Positions 26,337 through 36,081 of a stretch of 64,000 nucleotides of DNA are shown one piece after another (position 1 is the first letter of the stretch; every line of letters starts with the position of its first letter). The translations under genes were made by a program, and so were the position numbers. The DNA lies in NCBI RefSeq assembly GCF_001941625.1, contig NZ_CP016076.1, forward strand, positions 2,480,001 to 2,544,000, in the 5' to 3' direction. Under the pieces are notes generated by a model. The model was not told the DNA's origin, searched no databases, and saw nothing but the letters and a program-made list of their open reading frames with translations. Source of the stretch: Actinoalloteichus fjordicus. GTDB taxonomy: Bacteria; Actinomycetota; Actinomycetes; Mycobacteriales; Pseudonocardiaceae.

Positions 26337-26951
26337 GACCGAGGCCTCGGCGTCCCGCATACTGCCTGCCGCCGGGCGGTGCTCGGCGACACCAGCCTGG
26401 CCCGGCGACACCGGTTCGGCTCCGCGCCGGGTCCGGTCTGTCGCCTCCTCCGCCGGCGAACCCGCCGGCGAACCCGCCCACGAATCCGCCGGACGTGATC
26501 GAGCAGACACCTCGGCCGTCACGTCGTCCGACATCGCCGGATCGGCCTTTCCCGTGGCTGTCGATGTCGCCGCTGGTCGGTTATTCACCGCCTGTTCCTT
26601 CATTTCGTTTCCCGGTGGTCGGGAAATCGGTCGATCGGCCGCCCGATTCGGGGACTGATTCCTGCATTCGGGTGGATTTCCGGTGCCCGAAAGTCTTGGA
26701 TTGCTCGGCTTCTCGGCCCTTCTCTGGTAAGTCGGTCAACTGTTTCGAGCCGGTTAAGCGTTTCAACTGAATTGAACAGTCTGCGCTGCTGCGCTGGTGG
26801 TGACCGCGCATTCGGGAATGCTCGGGTATTCCGCCGAATGGTCTCTTGTGGGACGTGAGACCAGCGAGGTTAGGTCGAAGACGGTTTCCGTTCACGGCAA
26901 CTTTATGTGGCCTGGACGGTGGCCCCGGTGTCTGGCCTAAAAGGAGGCTTG
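26337..26951 (+). promoter_or_regulatory. Control region of S8 peptidase 1
   Basis: AT-richer than its surroundings. It holds TGCCCGAAAG (26684-26693), a perfect palindrome GCATTCGGGAATGC (26808-26821), the dyad ATTCCGCCGAAT (26828-26839), then GGTCTC...GAGACC, and AAAAGGAGG just before the start. The first two kinds of motif recur upstream of the other two S8 peptidases at similar distances. No gene is supported between 26337 and 26951. Confidence 0.55.
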
Positions 26952-29900
26952 GTGTCTAGAACACTCGTCTCGGCGCGCCCGAGAGGACGTTCCACAACCC
27001 CGATCGGGTCGCGTGGAGCAATGGGTCTGGTATTCACGGTGGTGGCCGCGTTGATCGCGGCCACCGCTGCCCCGTCGGTCGCACAGTCGGCGGACGAGCA
27101 CAGCGCGGAACCGGCTTCGATCGATGCCGACGTGGTGGAGACATTGGCGGAGAAGGGCGCCGCCGACGTCTGGATCGTCCTGGAGGAACAGGCCGACCTG
27201 TCGGCGGCGGCAGGTGTCGCCGACTGGGCGGAACGCGGTCAGGCCGTGGTCGACACGCTGCGCGGGCACGCCGAGCAGACGCAGGCCGACGCCGTCGCGT
27301 TGTTGAGCGATGCGGAGGCGGACTTCACGCCGTACTGGATCTCCAACCGCATCCTGGTCCGCGACGCCTCCGAGCCGTTGGCGAACTCGATCACCACGGT
27401 GCCGGGCGTCGAGCGGATCTCGCTGCCCACCGTGCTGGCGGTCCCGGAGCCGACGGAGGCCGATGAGGACGGTTCGTCCGTCGACGCCGTCGAGTGGGGC
27501 GTCAGTTCGATCAACGCCGATGACGTGTGGGCCGATTACGGCGTCACCGGTGCGGGCATCGTGGTGGGCAGCGTCGACACCGGCGCGCAGTTCGACCACC
27601 CGGCGCTCGTCGGCTCCTACCGGGGCAATCTCGGCAACGGCGGCTTCGACCACGATTACAACTGGTTCGATCCCTCCAACGCCTGCGGCTCGCCGTCGGT
27701 GGTCCCCTGCGACAACAACCGCCACGGGAGCCATGTCACCGGCACGATGACCGGCGACGACGGTGCGGGCAACCAGATCGGCGTCGCCCCCGGCGCCCAG
27801 TGGATCGCCGCGAAGGGCTGCGAGAGCAGCGGCTGTTCGGACACCTCCCTGCTGGCCTCCGGTCAGTGGATGCTGGCCCCCACCGACGTGGGCGGCCAGA
27901 ATCCGCGTGCCGACCTGCGCCCCCATGTGGTGAACAACTCCTGGGGCTCGGCCAACGGCTCGATCATCGACCCGTGGTACGACGAGATCGTCGGCGCCTG
28001 GACCGCCTCGGGCATCTTCGGCCTGTTCTCCAACGGCAACTCCGGTCCCGGCTGCAACACGACGGGCTCCCCGGCCGACTCGGCGTTGTCCTACGGGGTC
28101 GGCGCCTACGCGGTGAACAACACCATCGCCTCGTTCTCCAGCCGGGGCCCCGGAGCCGAGGGCGACATCCGCCCGAGCATCTCCGCCCCTGGCGTCGCCA
28201 TCCGCTCCTCGGTTCCCGGCAACAGCTACGCGCTGCTCAACGGCACCTCGATGGCGGCCCCGCACGTCTCGGGCGCGGTGGCGCTGCTGTGGTCGGCCGC
28301 ACCGAGCCTGGTCGGCGACATCGAGGCCACCAGGGACCTGCTCGATGTCACGGCCATCGACGTCAATGACACGACCTGCGGCGGCACCGCTGCCGACAAC
28401 AACGTCTGGGGCGAGGGCAGGCTCGACATCCTGGCCGCCGTCGACGCCGCACCGCGCGGTGAGACCGGCGCTCTCGCGGGCACCGTCACCGATGCGGGCA
28501 CCGGCGAGCCCGTCGCAGGAGCCAGGGTGACCGTCGCCGGTCCGCAGGACCGGACCGTCATCGCAGGCTCGGACGGGACGTTCGCCCTGACGCTGTCGGT
28601 CGGCGACTACACCGTCACCGGCTCGGCGTTCGGCTACGGCGAGGCGAGCGGCACCGCCGCCGTCGGAGCCGACGAGACCGCCACACTCGACCTCGCCCTG
28701 ACCGCCGTCCCGGCCAGGACCGTGTTCGGCCAGGTGTCGGACTCCGGCGGTGCGGGCCTCGCAGGAGTCGAGGTCGGCTTCGGCGGCGGCGTGCTGCCCT
28801 CGACGACCACGGACGCGGGCGGCGGCTTCGTGTTCCAGTCCGTCCCGGAGGGCACCTACGAGCTGGCCGCAGCAGGTTCGGGCTGCGTCGGCGCGCTGAC
28901 CAGAGAGCTGGTCGTCGCGGGCGGTAACACGGTCGCCAACTTCACCCTGCCCGACGTGACCGACACCCACGGCAACTACTGCCGCAACGAGGGCGACGCC
29001 TTCGTGGCGGGCGACACGCGGGTGGCGCTCAGCGGCGACGACGCTTCGGCCACCGTGGCCCTGCCGTTCCCGGTCGGCTTCTACGGGCAGCAGTACAGCG
29101 AGGCCTTCGTCGCCACCAACGGGTTCCTCAGCTTCACGGCGCCCTCGACCGCCTACAGCAACGGCCGTCTGCCCACCGCAGGGGCGCCCAACGGCGCCGT
29201 CTACCCGTTCTGGGACGACCTGACGGTCGACGCGTCGGCAGGTGTCTACACCGGAGTCTCTGGCGCGGACGGCGAGCGGGTCTTCGTCGTCGAATGGCGC
29301 AACGTCCGGCTGCTCAGCTCGCAGACCAGACTGACCTTCGCCGCGCAGTTCCACGAGGACGGCGGCATCGTCTTCGCCTACGAGAGCCTGCCCGCCGACC
29401 TCCCGGCCGCGCTGGGCTCCTCCGCCACGGTCGGCATCGAGAACGCCGCCGGAACCGACGCCCTGGAATACTCCTACAACTCGCCCGTCCTGTCCTCGGC
29501 GACGTCGATCCGCTTCGGCGAGCCCGACTTCGGCTACGTGACCGGCACGGTCGTCGACGCCAACGACGGGCTGCCCGTCGGCGGCGTCTCGGTGGCGATC
29601 TCCCAACGGGACTCGGTGCTGAACACGGTGACGACCGCGGACGACGGCACCTTCCGCGCCCAGCAGCTCCTCGGCTACTACACGGTGACCGTCGGCAAGG
29701 AGAACTACTCGGAGTACGTCACCACCGCGTACCTCGGCGACAACCGGGAGACGGTGACCGTCGACGCCGAGCTGACCACCGCGCGCGGTGAGGCCAGTCC
29801 GGGTGACGTGTCGTGGGTCGTCCCCCAGGACGCCACCCGCAGCACCTCGGTGACCCTGAGCAACACCGGCGACCACGACCTGAGCTGGGAGATCTCTGAA

Positions 29901-31421
29901 CGCGGCGGCGACCGCGTGACGCAGGCGCCCGCACAGGCCGAACTGCTGTCCGAGGTGCGGTCGGCGGCGGAGGACACCGCCTTCGACACACGGGACAACT
30001 ACACCGAGGAGGAGATCGAGGACCTCGCCGAGGCCGCCCCGCTCGCGGCGGGCGACGTGCTGTCCTCCTGGTCGGTCGGACAGGTCGACACCGCATGGGG
30101 CGTCGGCGTCGACGACAGCCTGTGGATCTCCGACGCCGTCGGGCTCACCAACACCGAGTTCGGCACGGACGGCGGTCCCACCGGTCGATCCCACGACGCC
30201 GACTGGGCGACCTCCTGGAACGCCGACCTGGCCTACGACACCCGTAACGATCTGTTCTGCCAGGTCAACGTCGGCGGCGACAACGGAATCCACTGCTGGG
30301 ACGAGTCGGACGGCGACGTCGGCTACAACATCACCGGCTCGCCGTGGAGCGCGATCTCGCAGCGGGGCCTCGCCTACCGGGCCGACGACGACTCGTTCTA
30401 CATCGGCGGCTGGAACGAGGGCGTGATCTACCACGTCGCGGGTTCCTCGCACGCCGAGCCGGGAACGATGCTCGGCCGGTGCACCGCGCCGGAGACGGGC
30501 GTGGCGGGTCTGGCGTATCACCCGGAGGCCGGGACGCTGTGGATCACCACCAACAGCCCGACCAACACGATCTACCAGGTCGACCCCGCCACCTGCGCGG
30601 CCGTCTCGACGGTCGGCTTCCCGGAGAACGAGCAGTTCGCGGGCGCGGGCCTCGAGTTGGACTCCGCTGGCGCGCTGTGGGCGACCTCGCAGGTCTCCAA
30701 CACCGCCTATCTGATCGACAGCGGCGTGCCGATGTCGACCGACGTGCCGTGGCTGCGGCAGAAGGTCTCCACCGGCACCCTGACGCCCGGTGACGAGATC
30801 GACGTCGAGGTGGAGATCGACACGACCGGTCTGGAGGCGGGCGTCTACCGGGCGACCCTCCTCTTCGACACCAACGCGGGCAGGCAGCCCGTCGTCCAGG
30901 TGCCGGTCGAGGTCGTCGTCTCCGGTTACTGGCAGGGCGTCGCGGTGGGCGGCACCGAGGAGCACGTCGCGGCCGACGAGATCGCCTTCGCCCCCGACCA
31001 GACCTACACCGAGGGATCGTGGGGCTGGATCGGCGAGGACTCGACCACGGGCAGTGTCGGCGCGAACGTCGACATCACCAACACCAGGGAGGACGCCCTC
31101 TACCGCAACCAGCGGACGAACCTGGAGGCCTACCGGTTCGACGATCTTCCGGCGGGCACCTACGAGGTGACGCTCGGCTTCGCCGAACTCCAGCGCTCCC
31201 CGAAGGTGGACTGGCGCCGGTTCGACGTCACCCTCAACGAGCGGGTGATCCTGCTGGGCTACGACATCGCCCAGACCGTGGGCGGCCGGGCGGCCGACAC
31301 GCGGGTGTTCACCGTGACGATCGCCGAGGGCGAGTCGCTGGACCTCGAGTTCCTCAACCGGCGCAGCTACCGGCCCGCCGCGATCAACAACATCGAGGTG
31401 GTGCACCGGCCGGACTGGTGA
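26952..31421 (+). CDS. Secreted S8 (subtilisin-like) peptidase 1, with propeller and malectin-like C-terminus
   Basis: A 1489-residue exported protease. A Sec signal (basic start, then FTVVAALIAATAAPSVAQS) is followed by a prodomain to about residue 180. The catalytic triad is Asp209 (GSVDTGAQ), His258 (HGSHVTG) and Ser433 (NGTSMAAPHVSG). From about 520 there are carboxypeptidase-regulatory-like beta sandwiches (GTVTDAGTGEPVAGARVTV), a nidogen-like jelly-roll section and a second regulatory-like domain. A beta-propeller-like region follows (about 1030-1270), and the final 160 residues resemble malectin (YRFDDLPAGTYEVTLGFAEL), a sugar-binding fold. The start is GTG at 26952 behind AAAAGGAGG. 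It is paralogous to the genes at 31922 and 38430, which lack the last 600 residues. It probably degrades extracellular protein and binds glycans. Confidence 0.9.
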   Translation: MSRTLVSARPRGRSTTPIGSRGAMGLVFTVVAALIAATAAPSVAQSADEHSAEPASIDADVVETLAEKGAADVWIVLEEQADLSAAAGVADWAERGQAVVDTLRGHAEQTQADAVALLSDAEADFTPYWISNRILVRDASEPLANSITTVPGVERISLPTVLAVPEPTEADEDGSSVDAVEWGVSSINADDVWADYGVTGAGIVVGSVDTGAQFDHPALVGSYRGNLGNGGFDHDYNWFDPSNACGSPSVVPCDNNRHGSHVTGTMTGDDGAGNQIGVAPGAQWIAAKGCESSGCSDTSLLASGQWMLAPTDVGGQNPRADLRPHVVNNSWGSANGSIIDPWYDEIVGAWTASGIFGLFSNGNSGPGCNTTGSPADSALSYGVGAYAVNNTIASFSSRGPGAEGDIRPSISAPGVAIRSSVPGNSYALLNGTSMAAPHVSGAVALLWSAAPSLVGDIEATRDLLDVTAIDVNDTTCGGTAADNNVWGEGRLDILAAVDAAPRGETGALAGTVTDAGTGEPVAGARVTVAGPQDRTVIAGSDGTFALTLSVGDYTVTGSAFGYGEASGTAAVGADETATLDLALTAVPARTVFGQVSDSGGAGLAGVEVGFGGGVLPSTTTDAGGGFVFQSVPEGTYELAAAGSGCVGALTRELVVAGGNTVANFTLPDVTDTHGNYCRNEGDAFVAGDTRVALSGDDASATVALPFPVGFYGQQYSEAFVATNGFLSFTAPSTAYSNGRLPTAGAPNGAVYPFWDDLTVDASAGVYTGVSGADGERVFVVEWRNVRLLSSQTRLTFAAQFHEDGGIVFAYESLPADLPAALGSSATVGIENAAGTDALEYSYNSPVLSSATSIRFGEPDFGYVTGTVVDANDGLPVGGVSVAISQRDSVLNTVTTADDGTFRAQQLLGYYTVTVGKENYSEYVTTAYLGDNRETVTVDAELTTARGEASPGDVSWVVPQDATRSTSVTLSNTGDHDLSWEISERGGDRVTQAPAQAELLSEVRSAAEDTAFDTRDNYTEEEIEDLAEAAPLAAGDVLSSWSVGQVDTAWGVGVDDSLWISDAVGLTNTEFGTDGGPTGRSHDADWATSWNADLAYDTRNDLFCQVNVGGDNGIHCWDESDGDVGYNITGSPWSAISQRGLAYRADDDSFYIGGWNEGVIYHVAGSSHAEPGTMLGRCTAPETGVAGLAYHPEAGTLWITTNSPTNTIYQVDPATCAAVSTVGFPENEQFAGAGLELDSAGALWATSQVSNTAYLIDSGVPMSTDVPWLRQKVSTGTLTPGDEIDVEVEIDTTGLEAGVYRATLLFDTNAGRQPVVQVPVEVVVSGYWQGVAVGGTEEHVAADEIAFAPDQTYTEGSWGWIGEDSTTGSVGANVDITNTREDALYRNQRTNLEAYRFDDLPAGTYEVTLGFAELQRSPKVDWRRFDVTLNERVILLGYDIAQTVGGRAADTRVFTVTIAEGESLDLEFLNRRSYRPAAINNIEVVHRPDW

Positions 31422-31471
31422 TCGACCGGGTCGGCGGGGATGGAACCCGCCTGCGGTCGCAAGCGAGGTGC

Positions 31472-31506
31472 GCGGGCGTCGGACGGATCATTCGTCCGGC
31501 GCCCGC
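31472..31506 (+). terminator. Terminator of S8 peptidase 1
   Basis: GCGGGCGTCGGACG (31472-31485) pairs with CGTCCGGCGCCCGC (31493-31506), with one T-G wobble. The same stem sequence follows S8 peptidase 3. Confidence 0.75.
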
Positions 31507-31921
31507 GCCGCGCGCCGGGGTCACCTGGGTTCGGTGGCCCGCCTGCTTCCGGGCAGGCTGGTCCCGCCGCTCCCGGCACTCGGCGAGGGAGACTGTGTGG
31601 TCTCGGCGAGTCTTCCGGGCCTGCTGCATCACGCCGAATCGCTATCCGGCCGTCGTGCCGGTACCGCCGCCGTTTCCCGATTCCGGCGTTCGACTTCTGC
31701 CCGAAAGACTCGAGTTCGACGGTTCTTCCTGTGCTGAGCGACGGGTCGTTCTGTTCCCTAATCGGGCGGGATCACCGCAGATCACCAGCCCTGTTCCGCG
31801 TTCCGCCGAATGGTCTCTTGTCGGCGCAGGCGGCAGGAAGTTAGGTCGAAGGCGGTCGCCGTTCACCTCGACCTCATGTCGAACACGCCGACCTTGCCGT
31901 CTCGCTCGACAAGGAGGATCG
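31507..31921 (+). promoter_or_regulatory. Control region of S8 peptidase 2
   Basis: Holds TGCCCGAAAG (31698-31707), TTCCGCCGAAT (31801-31811) followed by GGTCTCTTGT, GTTAGGTCGAAGGCGG (nearly identical to the copy upstream of peptidase 1), and AAGGAGG just before the start. No gene is seen. Confidence 0.55.
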
Positions 31922-34564
31922 GTGTCTGAAACCCGCACCTCGGCACGATGGTCAAGACGGGGCACGAAGGGATTGCGCGGTGCATCCGGTCTGGTGCTCG
32001 CCATGGCGGCCGCATTGTTCGCGGCTGGCACGGTGCCGTCGATCGCGCAGCAGACCGACATCGACGATGACCGGGCGTCGATCGACGCCGACGTACTCGA
32101 GGTCCTCCACGAGCAGGGCACCAGCGACGTCTGGATCGTCCTGGAGGAGCGGGCAGACCTGTCGGCCGCCTCGGAGGTGTTCGATTGGGCCGAGCGGGGC
32201 CAGGCCGTCGTCGACACCCTGCGCGCGACCGCCGGGCAGAGCCAGGACGAGGCGGTCACGCTGCTCACGGCCGAGGGTGCGGACTTCACGCCGTACTGGA
32301 TCTCCAACCGCATCCTCGTCCGGTCCGCCTCCGAGTCACTGGCCGACTCGATCACCCGGATACCCGGTGTCGACCGGGTCTCGCTGCCGACCGTGCTGGC
32401 GATCCCGGAGCCGGTCGATCAGCCTGCGGCGGACGCGGCCGTCGACGGAATCGAGTGGGGCATCGACTCGATCAACGCCGACGACGTCTGGGCGGACTAC
32501 GGCTTCACCGGCGAGGGCATCGTGGTCGGCAGTGTGGACACCGGCGTCGAATTCGACCATCCAGCGCTGGTCGGCTCCTACCGGGGCAACCTCGGCAACG
32601 GCGGCTTCGACCACGATCACCACTGGTTCGACCCCTCGAACACCTGCGGTTCGCCGTCGACCGTCCCCTGCGACAACCACGGCCACGGCACCCACGTCAC
32701 CGGCACCATGATCGGCGACGACCGGGCGGGCAACCAGATCGGCGTGGCACCCGGCGCGCAGTGGATCTCCGCCAAGGGCTGCGAGGGCGGCACGGGCTGT
32801 TCGGAGAGCGCGTTGCTCGGTGCGACCCAGTGGATGCTGGCCCCGACCGACACCGACGGGCAGAACCCGCGCGCCGACCTCCGGCCGCACATCGTCAACA
32901 ACTCGTGGGGGGTCCCCAACGGCCCGGCCGTCGACTCCACCTTCGACGAGGTCATCGCCGCCTGGGACGCCTCGGGAATCTTCGCCCTGTTCTCCAACGG
33001 CAACTCCGGTCCCGGCTGCGACACCATCGATTCACCGGCCGATTCGATGCTGGCCTACGGCATCGGCGCCCACTCGGTGAACAACACCATCGCCAACTCC
33101 TCCGGCCGGGGGCCCGGTGCGGACGGCACGATCCGGCCGAACATCACCGCTCCCGGCGTGAGCGTCCGCTCCGCCCTGCCCGGCGCGCTCTACGGCGCCG
33201 CCAGCGGCACCTCGATGGCCGCCCCGCACGTCGCGGGATCGGTGGCCCTGCTGTGGTCGGCCGCGCCGAGCCTGATCGGCGACGTCGAGGCCACCCGAGC
33301 CCTGCTGGACACCACCGCCATCCCGGTCAACGACACCAGTTGCGGCGGAACCCCCGAGGACAACAACGTCTGGGGCAAGGGCCGACTCGACGTCCTGGCC
33401 GCCGTGGACGCCGCGCCGCGCGGTGACGCAGGCGTCCTGACCGGCACCGTCACCGACTCGACCACCGGAGAACCTGTTGCCGCCGCCAGAGTCGCGGTGT
33501 CCGGCCCCCAGAACCGGGCCGTGGTCGCCGCAGCGGACGGCACCTTCACGCTGATGCTGCCCGTCGGCGACTACGCGGTGACCGGCACCGTCTTCGGCTA
33601 CGCCGAGAACGGGGCATCGGCCACCGTCCTCGCCGACCAGACGGCGACGGTCGACCTGGCCCTGACCGCCCTGCCGACCCACGCCGTGTCCGGCCGGATC
33701 TCCGACTCGGGGGGCACCGGGCTGGCCGGTGTCGAGGTGGTCTTCGGCAATGGCGAGCTGCCCTCGTCGACCACCGACGCAGGCGGCGACTTCGTGTTCG
33801 ACGCCGTCCCGGCAGGCACCCACCGCCTCGCCGCCCAGGGCTCCGGCTGTGCCGAGCCGCAGGCCAGGGACGTGGTCGTCTCGAACGGCGACACGGCCGT
33901 CGACTTCACCCTCGCCGACGTCACCGATGCCTACGGCAACTTCTGCCGCGTCCAGGACGGCGCGTTCCCTGCCGGGGACACCCGGTTGGCGTTGAGCGGC
34001 GACGACGCCTCGGAGACGGTCGCCCTGCCCTTCCCGATCACGTTCTACGGGCAGCGCTACGAGCAGGCATTCATCGCGACCAACGGCTTCCTCAGCTTCG
34101 TCTCCGCCTCCACCGCCGCAGGCAACACCACGCTGCCCAACCCGCTGTTGCCCAACGGCTCCGTCTACCCGTTCTGGGACGACCTGGTCGTCGAGGGAAC
34201 GGGCGGCGTCTTCACCGGGGTGTCCGGCGCCGAGGGCGACCGGGTGTTCGTCGTGGAGTGGCGGGATGTCCGGCTGGTCGATTCGCAGGCCGAGATCACC
34301 TTCTCCGTCGCCTTCCACGAGGGTGGCGGCCTGGTGTTCGGCTACGCGGACCTGCCCACCGACGAGCCGACCGCGCTCGGCGGGTCGGCCACGGTCGGCA
34401 TCGAGAACTTCCGGGGCAGCGATGCGTTGCAGTACTCCTTCAACACGCCGGTCCTCACGGCCGGGACCTCGATCCGATTCCACCAGCCCGACACGGGCGT
34501 CGACCGGATCTCTGGTCCGGCACCCGCGCCGTCGGCGTTCCGAGGCCGAGATCGGCCCGCCTGA
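31922..34564 (+). CDS. Secreted S8 (subtilisin-like) peptidase 2
   Basis: An 880-residue paralogue of peptidase 1. A signal peptide (LVLAMAAALFAAGTVPSIAQQ) is followed by a prodomain. The triad is Asp206 (GSVDTGVEFDHP), His255 (HGHGTHVTGTM) and Ser431 (SGTSMAAPHVAG). Carboxypeptidase-regulatory-like domains (GTVTDSTTGEPVAAARVAV, GRISDSGGTGLAGVEVVFG) and the nidogen-like jelly roll come next, ending about 25 residues after SIRF. The long propeller/malectin extension of peptidase 1 is absent, and the last residues are Pro-rich. The start is GTG at 31922 with AAGGAGG about 5 bases upstream. Expected to be extracellular. Confidence 0.9.
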   Translation: MSETRTSARWSRRGTKGLRGASGLVLAMAAALFAAGTVPSIAQQTDIDDDRASIDADVLEVLHEQGTSDVWIVLEERADLSAASEVFDWAERGQAVVDTLRATAGQSQDEAVTLLTAEGADFTPYWISNRILVRSASESLADSITRIPGVDRVSLPTVLAIPEPVDQPAADAAVDGIEWGIDSINADDVWADYGFTGEGIVVGSVDTGVEFDHPALVGSYRGNLGNGGFDHDHHWFDPSNTCGSPSTVPCDNHGHGTHVTGTMIGDDRAGNQIGVAPGAQWISAKGCEGGTGCSESALLGATQWMLAPTDTDGQNPRADLRPHIVNNSWGVPNGPAVDSTFDEVIAAWDASGIFALFSNGNSGPGCDTIDSPADSMLAYGIGAHSVNNTIANSSGRGPGADGTIRPNITAPGVSVRSALPGALYGAASGTSMAAPHVAGSVALLWSAAPSLIGDVEATRALLDTTAIPVNDTSCGGTPEDNNVWGKGRLDVLAAVDAAPRGDAGVLTGTVTDSTTGEPVAAARVAVSGPQNRAVVAAADGTFTLMLPVGDYAVTGTVFGYAENGASATVLADQTATVDLALTALPTHAVSGRISDSGGTGLAGVEVVFGNGELPSSTTDAGGDFVFDAVPAGTHRLAAQGSGCAEPQARDVVVSNGDTAVDFTLADVTDAYGNFCRVQDGAFPAGDTRLALSGDDASETVALPFPITFYGQRYEQAFIATNGFLSFVSASTAAGNTTLPNPLLPNGSVYPFWDDLVVEGTGGVFTGVSGAEGDRVFVVEWRDVRLVDSQAEITFSVAFHEGGGLVFGYADLPTDEPTALGGSATVGIENFRGSDALQYSFNTPVLTAGTSIRFHQPDTGVDRISGPAPAPSAFRGRDRPA

Positions 34565-34592
34565 CCGGGGCGGACCGAGTGGGCTGAGCCCG

Positions 34593-34614
34593 CCGGGGCG
34601 TCAGGCAGCCCCGG
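34593..34614 (+). terminator. Hairpin after S8 peptidase 2
   Basis: CCGGGGC (34593-34599) pairs with GCCCCGG (34608-34614). It differs from the terminator shared by peptidases 1 and 3. Confidence 0.5.
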
Positions 34615-34660
34615 TGTCCTGCCTGGACTCGGGCGGCCCGGCCGACGCTCCGGCCGGAGA

Positions 34661-34954
34661 TCAGTGCTTGTCACCCGCCGGCCGCTGCTGGGCGACCATG
34701 GCGGCCAGTGCCGCCCGACTCTCGGCGAGCGCCTTCTCATACTTGGCCTGCTGAACCTCGCGGGTGTGCAACAGCGAGTCGAGCAGGACGGCGTAGGACG
34801 AGTGATGCAGGTCCAGCATGACCCGCTGGTTCACCCCGAAGGACACGTTCACCTCGGTGCCGTCCGCGCTGACGTGGACCTCGACGGGGGTCTCCTCCGG
34901 GATGGTGATGGACGAGTGCGTGCTGATCGCGTCATCGCTGACGAACGAGGCCAT
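34661..34954 (-). CDS. Small protein of unknown function
   Basis: A 97-residue soluble protein. The N-terminal half is beta-rich (EETPVEVHVSADGTEVNVSF). The C-terminal half is an Ala/Glu/Gln-rich helix (REVQQAKYEKALAESRAALA) that could form a coiled coil. The start is ATG at 34954 with AGAAGG upstream. It is divergent from the XRE gene with 260 bases between. Not recognised. Codon use and composition look genuine. Confidence 0.65.
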   Translation of the reverse strand: MASFVSDDAISTHSSITIPEETPVEVHVSADGTEVNVSFGVNQRVMLDLHHSSYAVLLDSLLHTREVQQAKYEKALAESRAALAAMVAQQRPAGDKH

Positions 34955-35043
34955 GGCGATACCTTCTTCCCTGGTCGATGCAGTCTGATCACCCGTCGGC
35001 CCCGGATGGGGTGGGCGATAGGGTTTCGTGAGAGATCGAAACC

Positions 35044-35091
35044 AAGAGACTTATGTCTCTTGTCATGAACCTAGTGAGACTTATGTCTCTT
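35044..35091 (+). promoter_or_regulatory. Two tandem operators upstream of the XRE gene
   Basis: AAGAGAC-TTAT-GTCTCTT (35044-35061) is a perfect dyad. A near copy, GTGAGAC-TTAT-GTCTCTT, starts exactly 30 bases later (35074-35091). Three helical turns of spacing suggests cooperative binding, most simply by the XRE protein encoded just downstream. Confidence 0.65.
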
Positions 35092-35215
35092 GTATGTCCC
35101 CTGTTCGAGTGGTGCTTGTGGCGTCTCCGGCCAGCAGGATCAGGGCTCGACAGTTTCGACCCCGACGAGCTCTGACCGAGACGAAGTCCTGACCCAGACG
35201 AGGAGAAGGTGTGCG

Positions 35216-36079
35216 GTGAGCAGCGGCAGGCAGACCGTGGAGAGACGCCAGCTCGGCCTCATGCTCAAGCGGCTGCGTGAACGCGCGGGTCGTTCGCAGG
35301 CCGAGACCGCCCGCGCCATCGGCAAGGATCAGGCCCGCCTGAGCCGTGTCGAGCTGGGAACCGGTTCGCTCAGTCCCGATGAGATCGCTACGCTGCTGGA
35401 CTTCGTCGAGGTCGATGCGGAAGAACGGGCGACGGTGCTCTCGCTCGGTGCCGAGACACGCAAGCGGCAGCGTCGGCGCGGTTATACAGACCTGCTGCCC
35501 GGCGATTTCGCTCGGCTGGCCGATCTGGAGGCTGATGCAGTCGAGATTCGCGGCTATGATGCCGGTGCTGTTCCAGGCCTCATGCAGTCACCTGAGTATG
35601 TTCGGGCATTGTTGAACGCGGGAAACAGTGTCTGGTGGGAGTCTTCTGAGGAGGAGCTGGCCCGGCGGGTCGATTTCCGGCTAGCTCAACAGAGGCGGGT
35701 CATCGAGGCGACGTCGCCGAAGAAGCTCCATTTCGTTTTCACGGAAGATGCTCTGCATTACGTCGTCGGCTCGCCTGCCGTGATGCGTGGTCAGGTGCTG
35801 CACCTGCTTCAGCTCGGCGAGCTAGTCTCGGACATCACGATTCAAATTTTGCCGTTTGGTGCAAAGGATAATCCGGCTCCTGGCGGCGGCCTGATCCTCT
35901 TGGACTTTGTCGCTGCGCCCGCCATTGGCTTTGTTTCGGTCTTGTTTGGGCCGTGTACCTATCATGATCAGAAGCAGGACATCGACGCAATGGCTCGGGC
36001 CTTCGGCCGGGTATCTCAGCTGGCGTTGTCACCCGAGGAATCACGGGGTCTTCTGATCAAAAGACTGAAGGAGCAGTAG
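35216..36079 (+). CDS. XRE-family helix-turn-helix regulator (DUF5753 type)
   Basis: A 287-residue DNA-binding protein. The N-terminal helix-turn-helix covers about residues 14-70 (LKRLRERAGRSQAETARAIG, then DQARLSRVELGTGSLSPDE). The rest is the DUF5753 ligand/partner domain with EIRGYDAGAVPGLMQSPEYV and ITIQILPFGAKDNPAPGGG. Such regulators in actinomycetes are nearly always paired with a small DUF397 protein, as here, and act in development, secondary metabolism or toxin-antitoxin-like control. The start is GTG at 35216 with AGGAGAAGG 6 bases upstream. Two dyads upstream suggest autoregulation. The coding sequence is lower in GC than its neighbours. Confidence 0.92.
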   Translation: MSSGRQTVERRQLGLMLKRLRERAGRSQAETARAIGKDQARLSRVELGTGSLSPDEIATLLDFVEVDAEERATVLSLGAETRKRQRRRGYTDLLPGDFARLADLEADAVEIRGYDAGAVPGLMQSPEYVRALLNAGNSVWWESSEEELARRVDFRLAQQRRVIEATSPKKLHFVFTEDALHYVVGSPAVMRGQVLHLLQLGELVSDITIQILPFGAKDNPAPGGGLILLDFVAAPAIGFVSVLFGPCTYHDQKQDIDAMARAFGRVSQLALSPEESRGLLIKRLKEQ

Positions 36080-36081
36080 AT

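Noticed and set aside
26937-31406. 1489-codon open frame antisense to S8 peptidase 1
   Set aside because: A full-length antisense frame arises from GC-skewed third positions. Its composition (Gly/Arg/Val/Asp) and lack of motifs mark it as a shadow. The same applies to the antisense frames of peptidases 2 and 3.
31019-31921. Upstream extension of S8 peptidase 2
   Set aside because: It overlaps the end of peptidase 1 in another frame and its terminator. GTG 31922 has AAGGAGG and gives a signal peptide at the N-terminus.
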